Of a stretch of DNA of 64,000 bases, positions 36,246-45,233 are shown one piece after another (the first letter of the stretch is position 1; each line of letters opens with the position of its first letter). The stretch covers positions 165,620 through 229,619 of the forward strand of contig NZ_JACYVI010000009.1 of assembly GCF_014842265.1 (NCBI RefSeq). The letters run 5' to 3'. The notes below the pieces were generated by a model. It made no database searches. It saw only the letters and a program-made list of their open reading frames with translations, and was not told where the DNA came from. The translations under genes and the position numbers were made by a program. Origin of the DNA: Pseudomonas sp. CFBP 13711. GTDB lineage: Bacteria > Pseudomonadota > Gammaproteobacteria > Pseudomonadales > Pseudomonadaceae.

Positions 36246-36273
36246 TCCTGCAGGGAAAGCTAAGCCTGCAGGA
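36246..36273 (+). terminator. Hairpin after the cation transporter gene
   Basis: tcctgcagg / cctgcagga with a ten-base loop, six bases after the stop codon and followed by ttcttt. Confidence 0.55.
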
Positions 36274-36300
36274 TTCTTTGAATTTGGCGGCGATGCGCAA

Positions 36301-36392
36301 TGTGTGGGAGAGAGCTTGCTCGCGAAGACAATGTTCCGTCCGCAGAAAATTTCGCAGACTCACCGGCGTCTTCGCGAGCAAGCTCGCTCCCA
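36301..36392. repeat. Paired REP-type palindromic repeats
   Basis: Two inverted copies of a gtgggagagagcttgctcgc-type unit, 36301-36327 and 36366-36392, facing each other. This is a typical Pseudomonas intergenic REP doublet; related units recur at 38541 and 54835. Confidence 0.8.
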
Positions 36393-36419
36393 CATAGAGT
36401 GGGCAGTGGCTACTCACCT

Positions 36420-37589
36420 CTACTGCTGAATGCTATATCCCCGCCCTGCATAACAACTGGCCATCGCTTGACGGTACACACCGAGCACTTCCGGTGCCGG
36501 CTGATACGCTGCACCTGCCGGGTCGAAATTGCTTTGCTGCACGGCGTAGCGGTAGCAGTCGTAGCGGTCCTGTTCGATTTCCTGTTGCGGCTTGCCTTCA
36601 GGCGGGTAGGCGACAACATCGTAGGGATTCGCTGCCTGCTGAACGGGCTGCGGCTGCTGAGGCGAATACACCGGCTCGACGTTCTGCGGAGGCTCGGCGA
36701 CTACGTACTCCTGGGTGTTCTGCTCGTAGGTGTAATAGGTCCCGGCAGCGACGAAAAACAGCGCGCTGCCGAGCCAGACCTGTTGCGCGTAGTCGGGCAG
36801 GTAGCGGACGCGAACGCCTCGTGGAGGCTGGACAACTACATAACGCGGGCCCTGTGGGCGATACCAGTAACCGCCTGAGTAGAAGTAATCCCCGCCGCGA
36901 TAAGGCACCCGCGAGTAACCACCCGGCATGCGATCGATCTCGTAACCCGGCCGATAGCGCGGACCCGATCCCCAGCCGTCGCCATGACCACCGGGGCGGC
37001 CGGCCTGCCAGTTGCCGTTATCGGGACGACGGTCGCCGTCGCGCCAGCGGTTGTCTCGGGGCTGGTCGCGGTAGAAGCCCTGACGTGGCTCCTGGGTCTG
37101 AACCACCGTGTCCGGCCGTCCCTGAATGGGCAGACCGCCCTGACGGTCCTGCAATTGACGCTGTTGTTGCTGCTGTTCTCGCTGGCGTCGTTGCTGATCC
37201 TGCTGTTGCTGGCGTTGCTGCTGGCGCTGATCGTCACGCTGCTGATTGCGCTCGCGATCCTGCTGCTGGCGCTGCTGATTGGCGCGCTCCTGCTGGTTCT
37301 GCTGGATCTGGCGTTGTTGCTGCACCTGTTCCTGCTGGCGCTGCTGTTGTTGCTGATTCTGCTGTTGCTGGCGTTGTTGCTGCTGTTCACGCTGCTGGTT
37401 GTCGTTGAAGCCGCGCTGGTTCTCCTGCTGCTGGCGCTGCATCTCGAACCCACGTTGCTGCTGTTGGCGCTGCTGCTGCTCGTTACGCTGCTGTTGCTGC
37501 TGTTGATTGTTGTCGTCGGCCAACACCTGAGCACTGATGCTCAAGGCCAAGAGACTGACACCTGCCAAACGCCAGATGCGCGTGTTCAT
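36420..37589 (-). CDS. Gln-rich exported protein (DUF6515-like)
   Basis: 389 aa from ATG 37589, which has GAGGA upstream; longer in-frame starts to 38102 have no signal peptide. Residues 1-25 are a signal peptide ending in VLA. Residues 27-150 are low-complexity and dominated by Gln with Arg and Asn, including runs of up to six Gln. The rest holds YRPGYEIDRMPGGYSRVPYRG and a short hydrophobic stretch (GSALFFVAAGTYYTY), like DUF6515 proteins. Probably envelope-associated; function unknown. The Gln codons make the region prone to length change. Confidence 0.8.
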   Translation of the reverse strand: MNTRIWRLAGVSLLALSISAQVLADDNNQQQQQQRNEQQQRQQQQRGFEMQRQQQENQRGFNDNQQREQQQQRQQQQNQQQQQRQQEQVQQQRQIQQNQQERANQQRQQQDRERNQQRDDQRQQQRQQQQDQQRRQREQQQQQRQLQDRQGGLPIQGRPDTVVQTQEPRQGFYRDQPRDNRWRDGDRRPDNGNWQAGRPGGHGDGWGSGPRYRPGYEIDRMPGGYSRVPYRGGDYFYSGGYWYRPQGPRYVVVQPPRGVRVRYLPDYAQQVWLGSALFFVAAGTYYTYEQNTQEYVVAEPPQNVEPVYSPQQPQPVQQAANPYDVVAYPPEGKPQQEIEQDRYDCYRYAVQQSNFDPAGAAYQPAPEVLGVYRQAMASCYAGRGYSIQQ

Positions 37590-37720
37590 GCTTTCCTCAC
37601 TACGGCGCGGATACCTATGGGATAGGACTGCGAGTCGGGTGCGCCGTTCGCCGCACTCTATCAGCGTGGCGGATGAAACTATAGAAGCGCTTGCTGCGGT
37701 GCTGGCCAAAAGCCGGGCAC

Positions 37721-37746
37721 AAAAAAAGAGGGCTCGATGGCCCTCT
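37721..37746 (-). terminator. Leftward intrinsic terminator, leader attenuator or sRNA end
   Basis: agagggc / gccctct stem with a six-base loop and seven T on the minus strand. No minus-strand gene lies just upstream, while the Gln-rich gene starts 130 bases downstream. It therefore ends either a short leader of that gene or an unannotated small RNA arising between 37750 and 38034. A short frame, MPQVSSQDEVFQRG..., with GAGGTGA before its ATG runs into the stem. Confidence 0.65.
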
Positions 37747-38034
37747 CTGGAATACTTCGTCCTGGCTCGACACTTGTGGCATCGGCTCACCTCGCATCGT
37801 CTTCTGGACAGTGCGTAGCCCGGTGGCCTGATCAACCCTGTCGGGCTGGAGGCCGCGGCTGGCCTGATTCGGCGGGCCGCGCTGGACGCTGTGTCCGGGC
37901 AGTGATTCTGGTTAAAAGAATAGGCTTTGGCGGACGACACAGGATTGCGAATATTGCTGATGAAAACACCACTTGCGCAATAATTCACTTCAGATGAATA
38001 ATCCTGCGCAATCCATTCAATAAAGGCGCTTATC

Positions 38035-38514
38035 GTGAGCAAGCTCGACAGATATGACTTGAGTATTTTGGCCGAACTGCAAAAGGACGCGCGCATCTCC
38101 AATCAGGAACTGGCCGAACGCATTGGCCTGTCGCCTTCACCCTGCTCGCGCCGCGTCAAACAGCTGGAAGACGACGGTTATATCGTGGGTCAGGTCGCGC
38201 TGCTGGACCGCAAGAAGCTGGGCCTTAGCCTGACGGCTTACGTGCTGATCGGCATGGATCGCCACACGCCCGACCGCTTCGAGAATTTCGAGCAGCACAT
38301 CCGCAACCTGCCGCAGGTGCTGGAATGCAGCCTGGTGACCGGCATCGACGCCGATTACCAACTGAAGGTCGTCGTCCCGGACATGGATCACTATCAGAAA
38401 TTTCTGCTTGGCCATCTGACCCGCATCGACGGCGTGACCAGCGTGCGCTCCAGCTTCGTGCTCAATCAGGTACTCGCGAGCACCGAACTGCCGCTGGTGC
38501 ATTTGCGCGGCTGA
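38035..38514 (+). CDS. Lrp/AsnC-family transcriptional regulator
   Basis: 159 aa, GTG start with AAAGG eight bases upstream. Residues 5-60 are the winged helix-turn-helix (ILAELQKDARISNQELAERI), followed by the RAM ligand domain (CSLVTGIDADYQLKVVVPD). Such proteins bind amino acids and control amino-acid metabolism genes, often including their own. The target here is unknown; the 445 bases to the Gln-rich gene on the other side are a likely operator region. Confidence 0.9.
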   Translation: MSKLDRYDLSILAELQKDARISNQELAERIGLSPSPCSRRVKQLEDDGYIVGQVALLDRKKLGLSLTAYVLIGMDRHTPDRFENFEQHIRNLPQVLECSLVTGIDADYQLKVVVPDMDHYQKFLLGHLTRIDGVTSVRSSFVLNQVLASTELPLVHLRG

Positions 38515-38540
38515 AGCGCGTCCGCGCAGGTACAGGTTTT

Positions 38541-38648
38541 TGTGGGAGCGACTGGGGCGCCGATCTACCCTGCTCGCGAAGAGGCCCGTTAAGACGCTGA
38601 ATAACTGCCGGTAGAGATGACGCCTTCGCGAGAAAGCTCACTCCCACA
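38541..38648. repeat. Degenerate REP-type repeat pair
   Basis: tgtgggagcg at 38541 and the inverse ttcgcgagaaagctcactcc ending near 38648, facing copies of the same family as at 36301, with more divergence. Confidence 0.65.
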
Positions 38649-38695
38649 ATGGAACTCAGCAGCATTCGAATTCGGGTCTTGCTGCAGTTCTTCAA

Positions 38696-39328
38696 TCAAA
38701 GCTTCGCCGGCACTTCCCGCCACTGCCCCTGGCCCAGCCCTTCTAGGCTCCAGTCGCCGATCCGCACGCGCACCAGTCGCAACGTCGGCAGGCCGACTGC
38801 CGCGGTCATTCTGCGCACCTGGCGGTTTCGGCCTTCCTTGATCACCAGTTCCAGCCAGCTCGTCGGCACGCTTTTGCGAAACCGCACCGGCGGGTTGCGC
38901 GGCCACAGCTCCGGTTCGTCCAGTTGCCGAGCCTGTGCGGGCAGCGTCGGGCCGTCGTTCAGTTCGACGCCGTTGCGCAGCTTCTGCAGTTGCTCTTCCG
39001 TCGGCTCACCCTCCACCTGCACCCAATAGGTTTTCGCCAGCTTGTGCTTGGGGTCGGCGATGCGCGCCTGCAATTGGCCGTCGTTGGTCAGCAGCAGCAA
39101 GCCCTCGCTGTCGCGGTCCAGGCGCCCGGCCGGGTAGATGCCGGGGATGTCGATGAAATCCTTGAGCGTCGCCCGGCCTTCGCCATCACTGAACTGGGTC
39201 AGCACGTCGAAGGGTTTGTTGAGCAGAATCAACCGCGGTTCGGCGGGCGGTGCTTTGGCGACACGCCGGGGCGCGCCCGTGCGATCAGGCGAAGGACGGC
39301 GGGAATCGGGACGTTGGTTGCGGGGCAT
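38696..39328 (-). CDS. rluE: 23S rRNA pseudouridine synthase RluE-type
   Basis: 210 aa, the length of RluE and without an S4 domain, unlike RsuA and RluB. The catalytic block YPAGRLDRDSEGLLLLTNDG carries the Asp of the RsuA family. RluE makes pseudouridine at position 2457 of 23S rRNA in E. coli. The N-terminal 20 residues are basic and disordered. The gene is single, between two REP/terminator features. Confidence 0.85.
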   Translation of the reverse strand: MPRNQRPDSRRPSPDRTGAPRRVAKAPPAEPRLILLNKPFDVLTQFSDGEGRATLKDFIDIPGIYPAGRLDRDSEGLLLLTNDGQLQARIADPKHKLAKTYWVQVEGEPTEEQLQKLRNGVELNDGPTLPAQARQLDEPELWPRNPPVRFRKSVPTSWLELVIKEGRNRQVRRMTAAVGLPTLRLVRVRIGDWSLEGLGQGQWREVPAKL

Positions 39329-39358
39329 GGGAAACCGGTAAAAAAATGACAGAAACAG

Positions 39359-39382
39359 AAAGGGCCACTTTAGTGGCCCTTT
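39359..39382 (-). terminator. Terminator of amn
   Basis: Perfect 10-bp stem aaagggccac / gtggcccttt with loop ttta, 19 bases after the amn stop. Confidence 0.8.
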
Positions 39383-39400
39383 CGTTGAACGCCTAGCGTC

Positions 39401-40864
39401 TTAACGGAACGGCGGCTCGTCGAAACTGCGCAGTTTGCGCGAATGCAGCGAGTTGAGCTGCGTGCGCATCAGGTCCAGCGCGGCGATGCCGATCTTCAAA
39501 TGCTGGGTGACCGCACGCTCATAAAACGCGTTGGCCGAACCCGGCAGCTTGATCTCGCTGTGCAGCGGTTTGTCCGAGACGCAGAGCAAGGTCCCGTAAG
39601 GCACCCGAAGGCGATAACCCTGAGCGGCGATGGTGCCGCTTTCCATGTCCACCGCCACGGCTCGGGACAGGTTGATCAGCGGCCGTTCCTGGGCCCAGCG
39701 CAGTTCCCAGTTGCGATCGTCGTAGGTCAGGACCGTGCCGGTGCGCAGACGCTTCTTCAGATCGTCGCCGCGTTCGCCGGTGACTTGGGCGGCTGATTCC
39801 TGCAACGCCAGTTGCACTTCGGCCAGCGCCGGGATCGGAATGTTCGGCGGCAGCACGCGATCAAGAATACCGTCTCGACGCATGTAGGCGTGGGCGAGCA
39901 CGTAGTCGCCGATGGTCTGCGACTGACGCAGGCCGCCGCAGTGCCCGATCATCAGCCAGCAATGGGGACGCAATACCGCGAGGTGGTCGGTGATGTTCTT
40001 GGCGTTGGACGGGCCGACGCCAATGTTGACCAATGTCACGCCATGGCCGTCTTCGGCGATCAGGTGATACGCCGGCATCTGGTAGCGGTGCCAGACCACA
40101 CCGGAGACGATGGCCTGGGCTTCGCCGTAATCCATGCTCTTGTCCACGACGACGTTGCCCGGCAGGACCATCTTCACGAAGCGCGGGTCGTCGCGCAGTT
40201 TTTCCAGGCCATGCACGATGAACTGGTCGACGTAGCGGTGGTAGTTGGTCAGCAGGATCCACGGCTGAACATGGCGCCAGTCGCTGCCGGTGTAATGCAC
40301 CAGACGGCGCAGCGAGAAATCCACACGGGCGGCGTCGAACAACGCGAGCGGCAGCGGATCGGTGTTGGCCCAGTCGTACAGACCGTCAGCGATGCCATCG
40401 GTGGCCGCCGACAAATCCGTGCTCGGGAAGACGCGGGCCAGGGTCGCAGCGGTGACGCCGGTACCGGCTAGCTCATCGCCCTGCTCGACCACGTAGGGGT
40501 AAGGGATGTTCTGCTCGCTGACGCCCACTTCCACCGTCACGGTGAAGTCGTTCATCAACGGCACAAGTTGTTCGAGCAAATATTTGCGGAACGCCGCCGG
40601 GTGGGTGACGGTGACACTGTAAGTGCCCGGCAACTGAACCTTGGCGTAGGCGCGGGTGGTCAGCGGCACTTCGCCCTGGCAGTGGTAGGTCAGGCGCAGC
40701 TCGGGGTAGCGAAACGTCAGACGCTCGGCGGCAGTAGGTTCGACGCGGTCTTTCAGGTAGCGCTTGAGCGCCTGGCTCAAGGCGGTGGTTGCCCGTGCGT
40801 GCAGCTCAGCGAGCCGGTCAACGGCGTGTTCGGCAGTTTCTACGACAATGAAAGCTTCGGTCAC
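39401..40864 (-). CDS. amn: AMP nucleosidase
   Basis: 487 aa from GTG 40864, which has AGAAGGA nine bases upstream and gives the E. coli Amn length (484 aa). Amn hydrolyses AMP to adenine and ribose 5-phosphate, regulating the adenylate pool. The C-terminal half has the phosphorylase-type fold: VTLVNIGVGPSNAKN, MIGHCGGLR and AVDMESGTIAAQG. The N-terminal half is the Amn-specific regulatory domain. Single gene with its own terminator. Confidence 0.92.
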   Translation of the reverse strand: MTEAFIVVETAEHAVDRLAELHARATTALSQALKRYLKDRVEPTAAERLTFRYPELRLTYHCQGEVPLTTRAYAKVQLPGTYSVTVTHPAAFRKYLLEQLVPLMNDFTVTVEVGVSEQNIPYPYVVEQGDELAGTGVTAATLARVFPSTDLSAATDGIADGLYDWANTDPLPLALFDAARVDFSLRRLVHYTGSDWRHVQPWILLTNYHRYVDQFIVHGLEKLRDDPRFVKMVLPGNVVVDKSMDYGEAQAIVSGVVWHRYQMPAYHLIAEDGHGVTLVNIGVGPSNAKNITDHLAVLRPHCWLMIGHCGGLRQSQTIGDYVLAHAYMRRDGILDRVLPPNIPIPALAEVQLALQESAAQVTGERGDDLKKRLRTGTVLTYDDRNWELRWAQERPLINLSRAVAVDMESGTIAAQGYRLRVPYGTLLCVSDKPLHSEIKLPGSANAFYERAVTQHLKIGIAALDLMRTQLNSLHSRKLRSFDEPPFR

Positions 40865-40957
40865 GATGCATATCCTTCTTATCTTGCAAGCGCATATCTT
40901 GCCTGCAACAGATGACGAAGGCACGATTTGCCTGCGGCCGACGCGGCAATGGACGCG

Positions 40958-42616
40958 TTATACCTGCGGCGATGACCGCGCGACCAGCGCCTGAACATCC
41001 ACCCCGCGCGGCAAGGCGCCGTAGACGCGCCCCGGCCGTTCCAGGCGCCCGGCAATAAACCCGTCGCTGACCACGGCATTGCCCGCTTCCAGCAGCAGTT
41101 TTGCCTGCAGCGCGACGGCAATGTCTTCGGTCAGTTGACGGGCGCGGTACTGGATGTCGCTGGTGTCCTGAAACGCCTCCTTCAAGCCATGAATATGCGC
41201 GGCCAGTCGCCTGTCGCCATGACCGTCGCCCAGCTCATCGAACAGCGCATCCAGCACGCCGGGCTCTTTGGACAGCGCGCGCAGGACGTCCAGGCACTGC
41301 ACGTTGCCGGAACCTTCCCACGTCGAATTGACCGGCGCCTCACGGTAAAGGCGCGGCAGGATGCTGTCCTCGACATAGCCTGCACCGCCCATGCATTCCG
41401 CCGCTTCGTTGATCATTGCCGGCGCGCGCTTGCAGATCCAGTACTTGCCCACCGCCGTTACGAGTCGTGCGAAACGGGCTTCGTGGCCGTCATCCAGACG
41501 CTCCAGCGAGCGTCCCATGCGCAAGGTCAGTGCGAGGGCCGCTTCGCTTTCCAGCGCCAGATCGGCGAGCACGTTTTGCATCAGCGGCTGCTCGCTCAGC
41601 ACACGACCGCTGACGCTGCGGTGGGCGCAATGGTGCGCGGCCTGGGTCAGCGCCTGACGCATCAGCGCGCTGGAACCGGTCATGCAATCAAAGCGCGTCA
41701 TCGCCACCATTTCGATGATGGTCGGCACGCCGCGTCCCTCCTCGCCCACCATCCAGGCCAGGGCGCCGCGGAACTCCACTTCGCTGGAGGCGTTGGACCA
41801 GTTGCCGAGTTTGTTCTTCAGCCGCTGTATGTAAAACGCGTTGCGGGTGTCGTCCGGGCGATGGCGTGGCAGCAGGAAACAGGTCAGGCCCTTGTCGGTC
41901 TGCGCCAGGGTGAGAAAGGCATCGCACATCGGCGCCGAACAAAACCATTTGTGCCCGACCAGTTCATAGGCCTGACCCGGTCCAGGCTGGCCGACCGGAT
42001 AGGCCCGGGTGGTGTTGGCGCGCACGTCGGTGCCGCCCTGCTTCTCGGTCATCGCCATGCCGATGGTCGCACCAGCCTTATGCGCGATGCCGACGTTGCG
42101 CGGGTCGTAGTGGGTGGCGAGGATCTTCGGCAGCCAAGTCTCGGCCAGGTCCGGTTGAAGACGCAGGGCCGGCACGCTGGCGAAGGTCATCGTCAGCGGA
42201 CACCCGCTGCCTGCCTCGGCCTGGGTGTGCAGATAGCTCATCGCCGCACGGGCGACATGGGCGCCTTCTCGGGGATCGGTCCACGGCAGCGAAGGGATGC
42301 CGTGTTCGACCGCCGTCTGCATCAGTTGGTGATACGCAGGATGAAACTCCACCAGATCGATTCGATGGCCGTAGCGATCATGGCTGGCGAACACCGGTTT
42401 GTTCTGATTGGCGAGGAAACCCGCTTCCATCAACGGGCCACCAGCCAGTGCGCCATAGGCATCGATTCGGTCCCGTGCCCAACCCGCGCCGAAGAGCTGC
42501 GACCACTCTTGCAGCGGCAGGTCGATGCGGTACAGGTTAGTGCCGTCCAGAGAAGGCGGCTGATTGGTGACTTCGTGGGTCTCGGCGAACTGATGCAGAT
42601 TGATGCGCTGGTCCAT
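40958..42616 (-). CDS. aidB: AidB-like acyl-CoA dehydrogenase
   Basis: 552 aa, like AidB (541 aa). It has MTEKQGGTDVRANTT and HKWFCSAPMCDAFL, typical of AidB, and the C-terminal ANEAAECMGGAGYVEDS-like segment of the flavin site. AidB is an FAD protein induced by alkylation damage; it binds DNA and its true substrate is uncertain. The C-terminal DNA-binding part is present by length. No Ada-type operator was recognised upstream. Confidence 0.87.
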   Translation of the reverse strand: MDQRINLHQFAETHEVTNQPPSLDGTNLYRIDLPLQEWSQLFGAGWARDRIDAYGALAGGPLMEAGFLANQNKPVFASHDRYGHRIDLVEFHPAYHQLMQTAVEHGIPSLPWTDPREGAHVARAAMSYLHTQAEAGSGCPLTMTFASVPALRLQPDLAETWLPKILATHYDPRNVGIAHKAGATIGMAMTEKQGGTDVRANTTRAYPVGQPGPGQAYELVGHKWFCSAPMCDAFLTLAQTDKGLTCFLLPRHRPDDTRNAFYIQRLKNKLGNWSNASSEVEFRGALAWMVGEEGRGVPTIIEMVAMTRFDCMTGSSALMRQALTQAAHHCAHRSVSGRVLSEQPLMQNVLADLALESEAALALTLRMGRSLERLDDGHEARFARLVTAVGKYWICKRAPAMINEAAECMGGAGYVEDSILPRLYREAPVNSTWEGSGNVQCLDVLRALSKEPGVLDALFDELGDGHGDRRLAAHIHGLKEAFQDTSDIQYRARQLTEDIAVALQAKLLLEAGNAVVSDGFIAGRLERPGRVYGALPRGVDVQALVARSSPQV

Positions 42617-42779
42617 GAGGCGACTCCGGTCCGGGCAGCACGCGGCGGTCGTGCAGATGACCTAGTGAATCACGCACCCCGCACCGGCGACAGCGCCATA
42701 AAAGACGAAATCACGGCGGTTTTGCCTTGTCGATGGCTGGCATCAGAGTTGATGCACATCCCGCGGGATGCACGGCCCA

Positions 42780-42809
42780 TGTAGGAGTGACCGGGGTGGC
42801 GCTCCTACA
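42780..42809. repeat. Short palindromic repeat
   Basis: tgtaggag / ctcctaca arms around gaccggggtggcg-type sequence; overlaps the last bases of the sensor kinase gene and may end its transcript. Confidence 0.6.
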
Positions 42810-44760
42810 CCGTTTGCGCGGCGATCTTCACATCCAGGCTCAAGCGGAACTGGCTGCCGTTGCCCGGCTCGGATTGGTGGCTCAGGCGCCCGCCCTGCAA
42901 TTCAATCAACTGTCGGCAAATCGCCAGACCGATGCCCAGCCCGCCGTATTCCCGCGTCGTCGAGCCATCCACCTGGAAGAAGTTGGCGTACAGCGTTTCT
43001 TCATCCAGACGGCTGAAGCCGATGCCGGTGTCGATGACGTCGATCACCAGCCGCACTTGCTCGGCGTCTGGGCGCTGGCCATTGACGCGGATTCTGATCG
43101 AACCGGTCTTGGTGAACTTGATCGCATTGTCCAGCAGGCACTCCAGGCACTGGCGCAACTTGATGCCGTCACCGTGCAGGCTGTCCGGCAGCGTCTCGTC
43201 CAGTTCCACACTGAACGCCAGCGCCTTGCTGCGGGCCAGCGGTTCGAAGCCACTGCGCAGCTGAAACAGCACATGACGCAGGCTAAATGGCTCGTTGCGC
43301 ACGGTGATGCGGCCCGCTTGCAGTTCAGTCAGCGTGAGAATGCCGTTGACGATACCCATCATGTTTTGCGCCGAGTCGGCGGCGGTCTGGCGATACAGCT
43401 CGATCTCGCTGTCGGCCACGTCCATCTGCATCAACTCCAGCGAACCGATCACGCCGTTCATGGGCGTGCGCAATTCATGGGTCAGCGTGGCGAGAAACTC
43501 GTCTTTCAGTCGGTTGCTCACGGCCAATTGCTGATTGAGGGCTTCGAGCCCCTGCTGCGACTGCGCCATGATCTGCGCCTCGCGCTCACGCATGGCATTG
43601 ATGCGGTCGGCCAGCGCCAGCGACAGTAACGCCACCTCGATCACCGAGCCGATCTGGCTGGCGTACATGGTCCAGAAGTTGTTGGGCAGATGCCCGAGGA
43701 GCATGGTCGCGTTGACCACTCCGCCGATCAGGAACGCCGACCAGCCGATAATGAAATACCGCGCGACCCGCCGTCCCTTGAACCACGCCGCCAGCCCGAT
43801 CAGCAGCACCACCGGCGTGAACAGCAAGACCAGCCCCGTCACCAGCCGCAGCGCTACGCCGTAATCCATGCTCAGCGCGAGCGCCATGATCACCGCCGCG
43901 CAGACCATCATCACCAGAAGCGGCACATCCAGCCAGCGACCGAGGCTCGGCGTCTGCAGGAATTTACGGGTGAACTGGCTGGCAAACAGGATCGCGGCAG
44001 CAATCAGGAAAGTGGTCGAGGTATTGGCCCACCAAGGGTTGTCGGGCCAGAAATACTCGATCGCCGCGCCATTGACCGACACCTGATACAGGCCGAAGAA
44101 GGTGATGTAGAGGATGTAATGCAGGTAAGCGGTGTCGCGCACGCTCAGGTAGATGAACAGGTTGTAGACCAGCATCACCGCCAGCACGCCGTAAATCATG
44201 CCGAGGATGTACAGGCGCGACGGCTGCTCTTCTATATACGCATGACTGGCCCACAGATTGAGCGGCGCCTGCACCGAGCCGTGACTGGCGACGCGCAGGT
44301 AAACGGTTTTGGTCTCGTGGGCGTTCAGGTTGAGATCGAATACGTAGTTGTTCTGCTTAATCTGCCGGCTGGCAAATGGCAGCATGTCGCCGGTCTGCCA
44401 GGCCAGACTGGGGCGCGCGTCGCCGTTGCCGAGGTACAGATCGACGTGGTCCATCGGCGGGTAGGCGAGTTCGAGCAACCAGTCGGCGGACGCCAGCGGG
44501 TTGGCGGGACGATAGGTCAGTCGCACCTTTAGCCAGAACGCCGAGCGCGAATACCCGGCGTTGAGCGACGGACCGGCAAGCGGTTTGAAGCGTGCAGCGC
44601 CCTCGGGAGATGAGACTTGCTGGATGGTCGCATCGCCGGTGGGGTCTTCGAACACCTGGGTGTCGCGCCCCAATGCAAGGGTGCGGGTGTTTTCATCGAA
44701 GTCCACGGCGCTGGCGAACATCGGCAACAGGCAGAACAGCGCAATCAGCACCAAGCGCAT
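42805..44760 (-). CDS. LadS-like 7TM sensor histidine kinase without receiver domain
   Basis: 651 aa. A signal peptide (1-18) and periplasmic 7TMR-DISM sensory domain (to about 180) are followed by seven membrane helices (about 185-385). The kinase has the His box LATLTHELRTPMNG, N box DNAIKF, and DTGIGFS and GGLGIGLAI. The position next to thiD and the domain set match ladS, which in P. aeruginosa feeds the Gac/Rsm switch. P. aeruginosa LadS, as I remember it, ends in a receiver domain; this protein stops directly after the ATPase domain. It may phosphorylate a separate partner. Confidence 0.8.
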   Translation of the reverse strand: MRLVLIALFCLLPMFASAVDFDENTRTLALGRDTQVFEDPTGDATIQQVSSPEGAARFKPLAGPSLNAGYSRSAFWLKVRLTYRPANPLASADWLLELAYPPMDHVDLYLGNGDARPSLAWQTGDMLPFASRQIKQNNYVFDLNLNAHETKTVYLRVASHGSVQAPLNLWASHAYIEEQPSRLYILGMIYGVLAVMLVYNLFIYLSVRDTAYLHYILYITFFGLYQVSVNGAAIEYFWPDNPWWANTSTTFLIAAAILFASQFTRKFLQTPSLGRWLDVPLLVMMVCAAVIMALALSMDYGVALRLVTGLVLLFTPVVLLIGLAAWFKGRRVARYFIIGWSAFLIGGVVNATMLLGHLPNNFWTMYASQIGSVIEVALLSLALADRINAMREREAQIMAQSQQGLEALNQQLAVSNRLKDEFLATLTHELRTPMNGVIGSLELMQMDVADSEIELYRQTAADSAQNMMGIVNGILTLTELQAGRITVRNEPFSLRHVLFQLRSGFEPLARSKALAFSVELDETLPDSLHGDGIKLRQCLECLLDNAIKFTKTGSIRIRVNGQRPDAEQVRLVIDVIDTGIGFSRLDEETLYANFFQVDGSTTREYGGLGIGLAICRQLIELQGGRLSHQSEPGNGSQFRLSLDVKIAAQTV

Positions 44761-45233
44761 GGGTCACCGCCTTGGCACTGATGACGGGCGCGAGCCGCCG
44801 TGGAATCGTGGGACGGCTTCGCAATTCTGCGAGCGACCGCTGTATGGGTCGAAAGGGTCAGCGGGCAACGCACTTGCATTTACTCTTTTGGCGGAACAGA
44901 TGAAGCGCCACAGGATAGCGATTGATAGCTCGATGACACCATCTAAATCTGTGTATCGGGTGAGACCGGTTCGTTCACATGCAGGACTGTCTTTGGCCAG
45001 ATTGCCAAGCAGTACAGGCTGATCGCAATGCACCTGGTGGGACCGGCTTTAGCCGGGAAGGCGTCAGGCGTCTCGCTGCAAAATGAGGGATGTTCGCACT
45101 GGCCCCTTCCCGGCTGAAGCCGGTCCTACTAACAGCAGGCGTCCTGCCGCAAAAATGATTGTGTTTGCACCGTCCCCTCCCCCGGCTGAAGCCGGTCCCA
45201 CTGGCAAAAAGTTTAGTGGTAAGCTCGCGCACC
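44761..45233. other. Intergenic region with repeats upstream of thiD
   Basis: 473 bases between divergent genes. The right half is filled by three palindromic repeats (45036-45201). No TPP riboswitch (THI box) was recognised in front of thiD. No gene is supported. Confidence 0.5.
45036..45201. repeat. Three copies of a palindromic intergenic repeat
   Basis: gtgggaccggctttagccgg at 45036-45057, and two inverted copies cccggctgaagccggtcc at 45109-45130 and 45181-45201. Each unit is itself a small hairpin (ccggct...agccgg). This is a different REP class from those at 36301 and 54835. Confidence 0.8.

Noticed and set aside
36984..37625. Leu-rich plus-strand frame that looks like a membrane protein
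   Set aside because: It is the complement of the CAG/CAA glutamine tract (CTG/TTG read as Leu).
37590..38102. Upstream extension of the Gln-rich gene to 38102
   Set aside because: It would cross a terminator and bury the signal peptide; ATG 37589 with GAGGA fits.
45036..45201. CRISPR-like array
   Set aside because: Only three copies in mixed orientation, each a hairpin; they are REP-type repeats and no cas genes are present.
44761..45233. TPP riboswitch before thiD
   Set aside because: No THI-box consensus was recognised; the region is filled by REP-type repeats.
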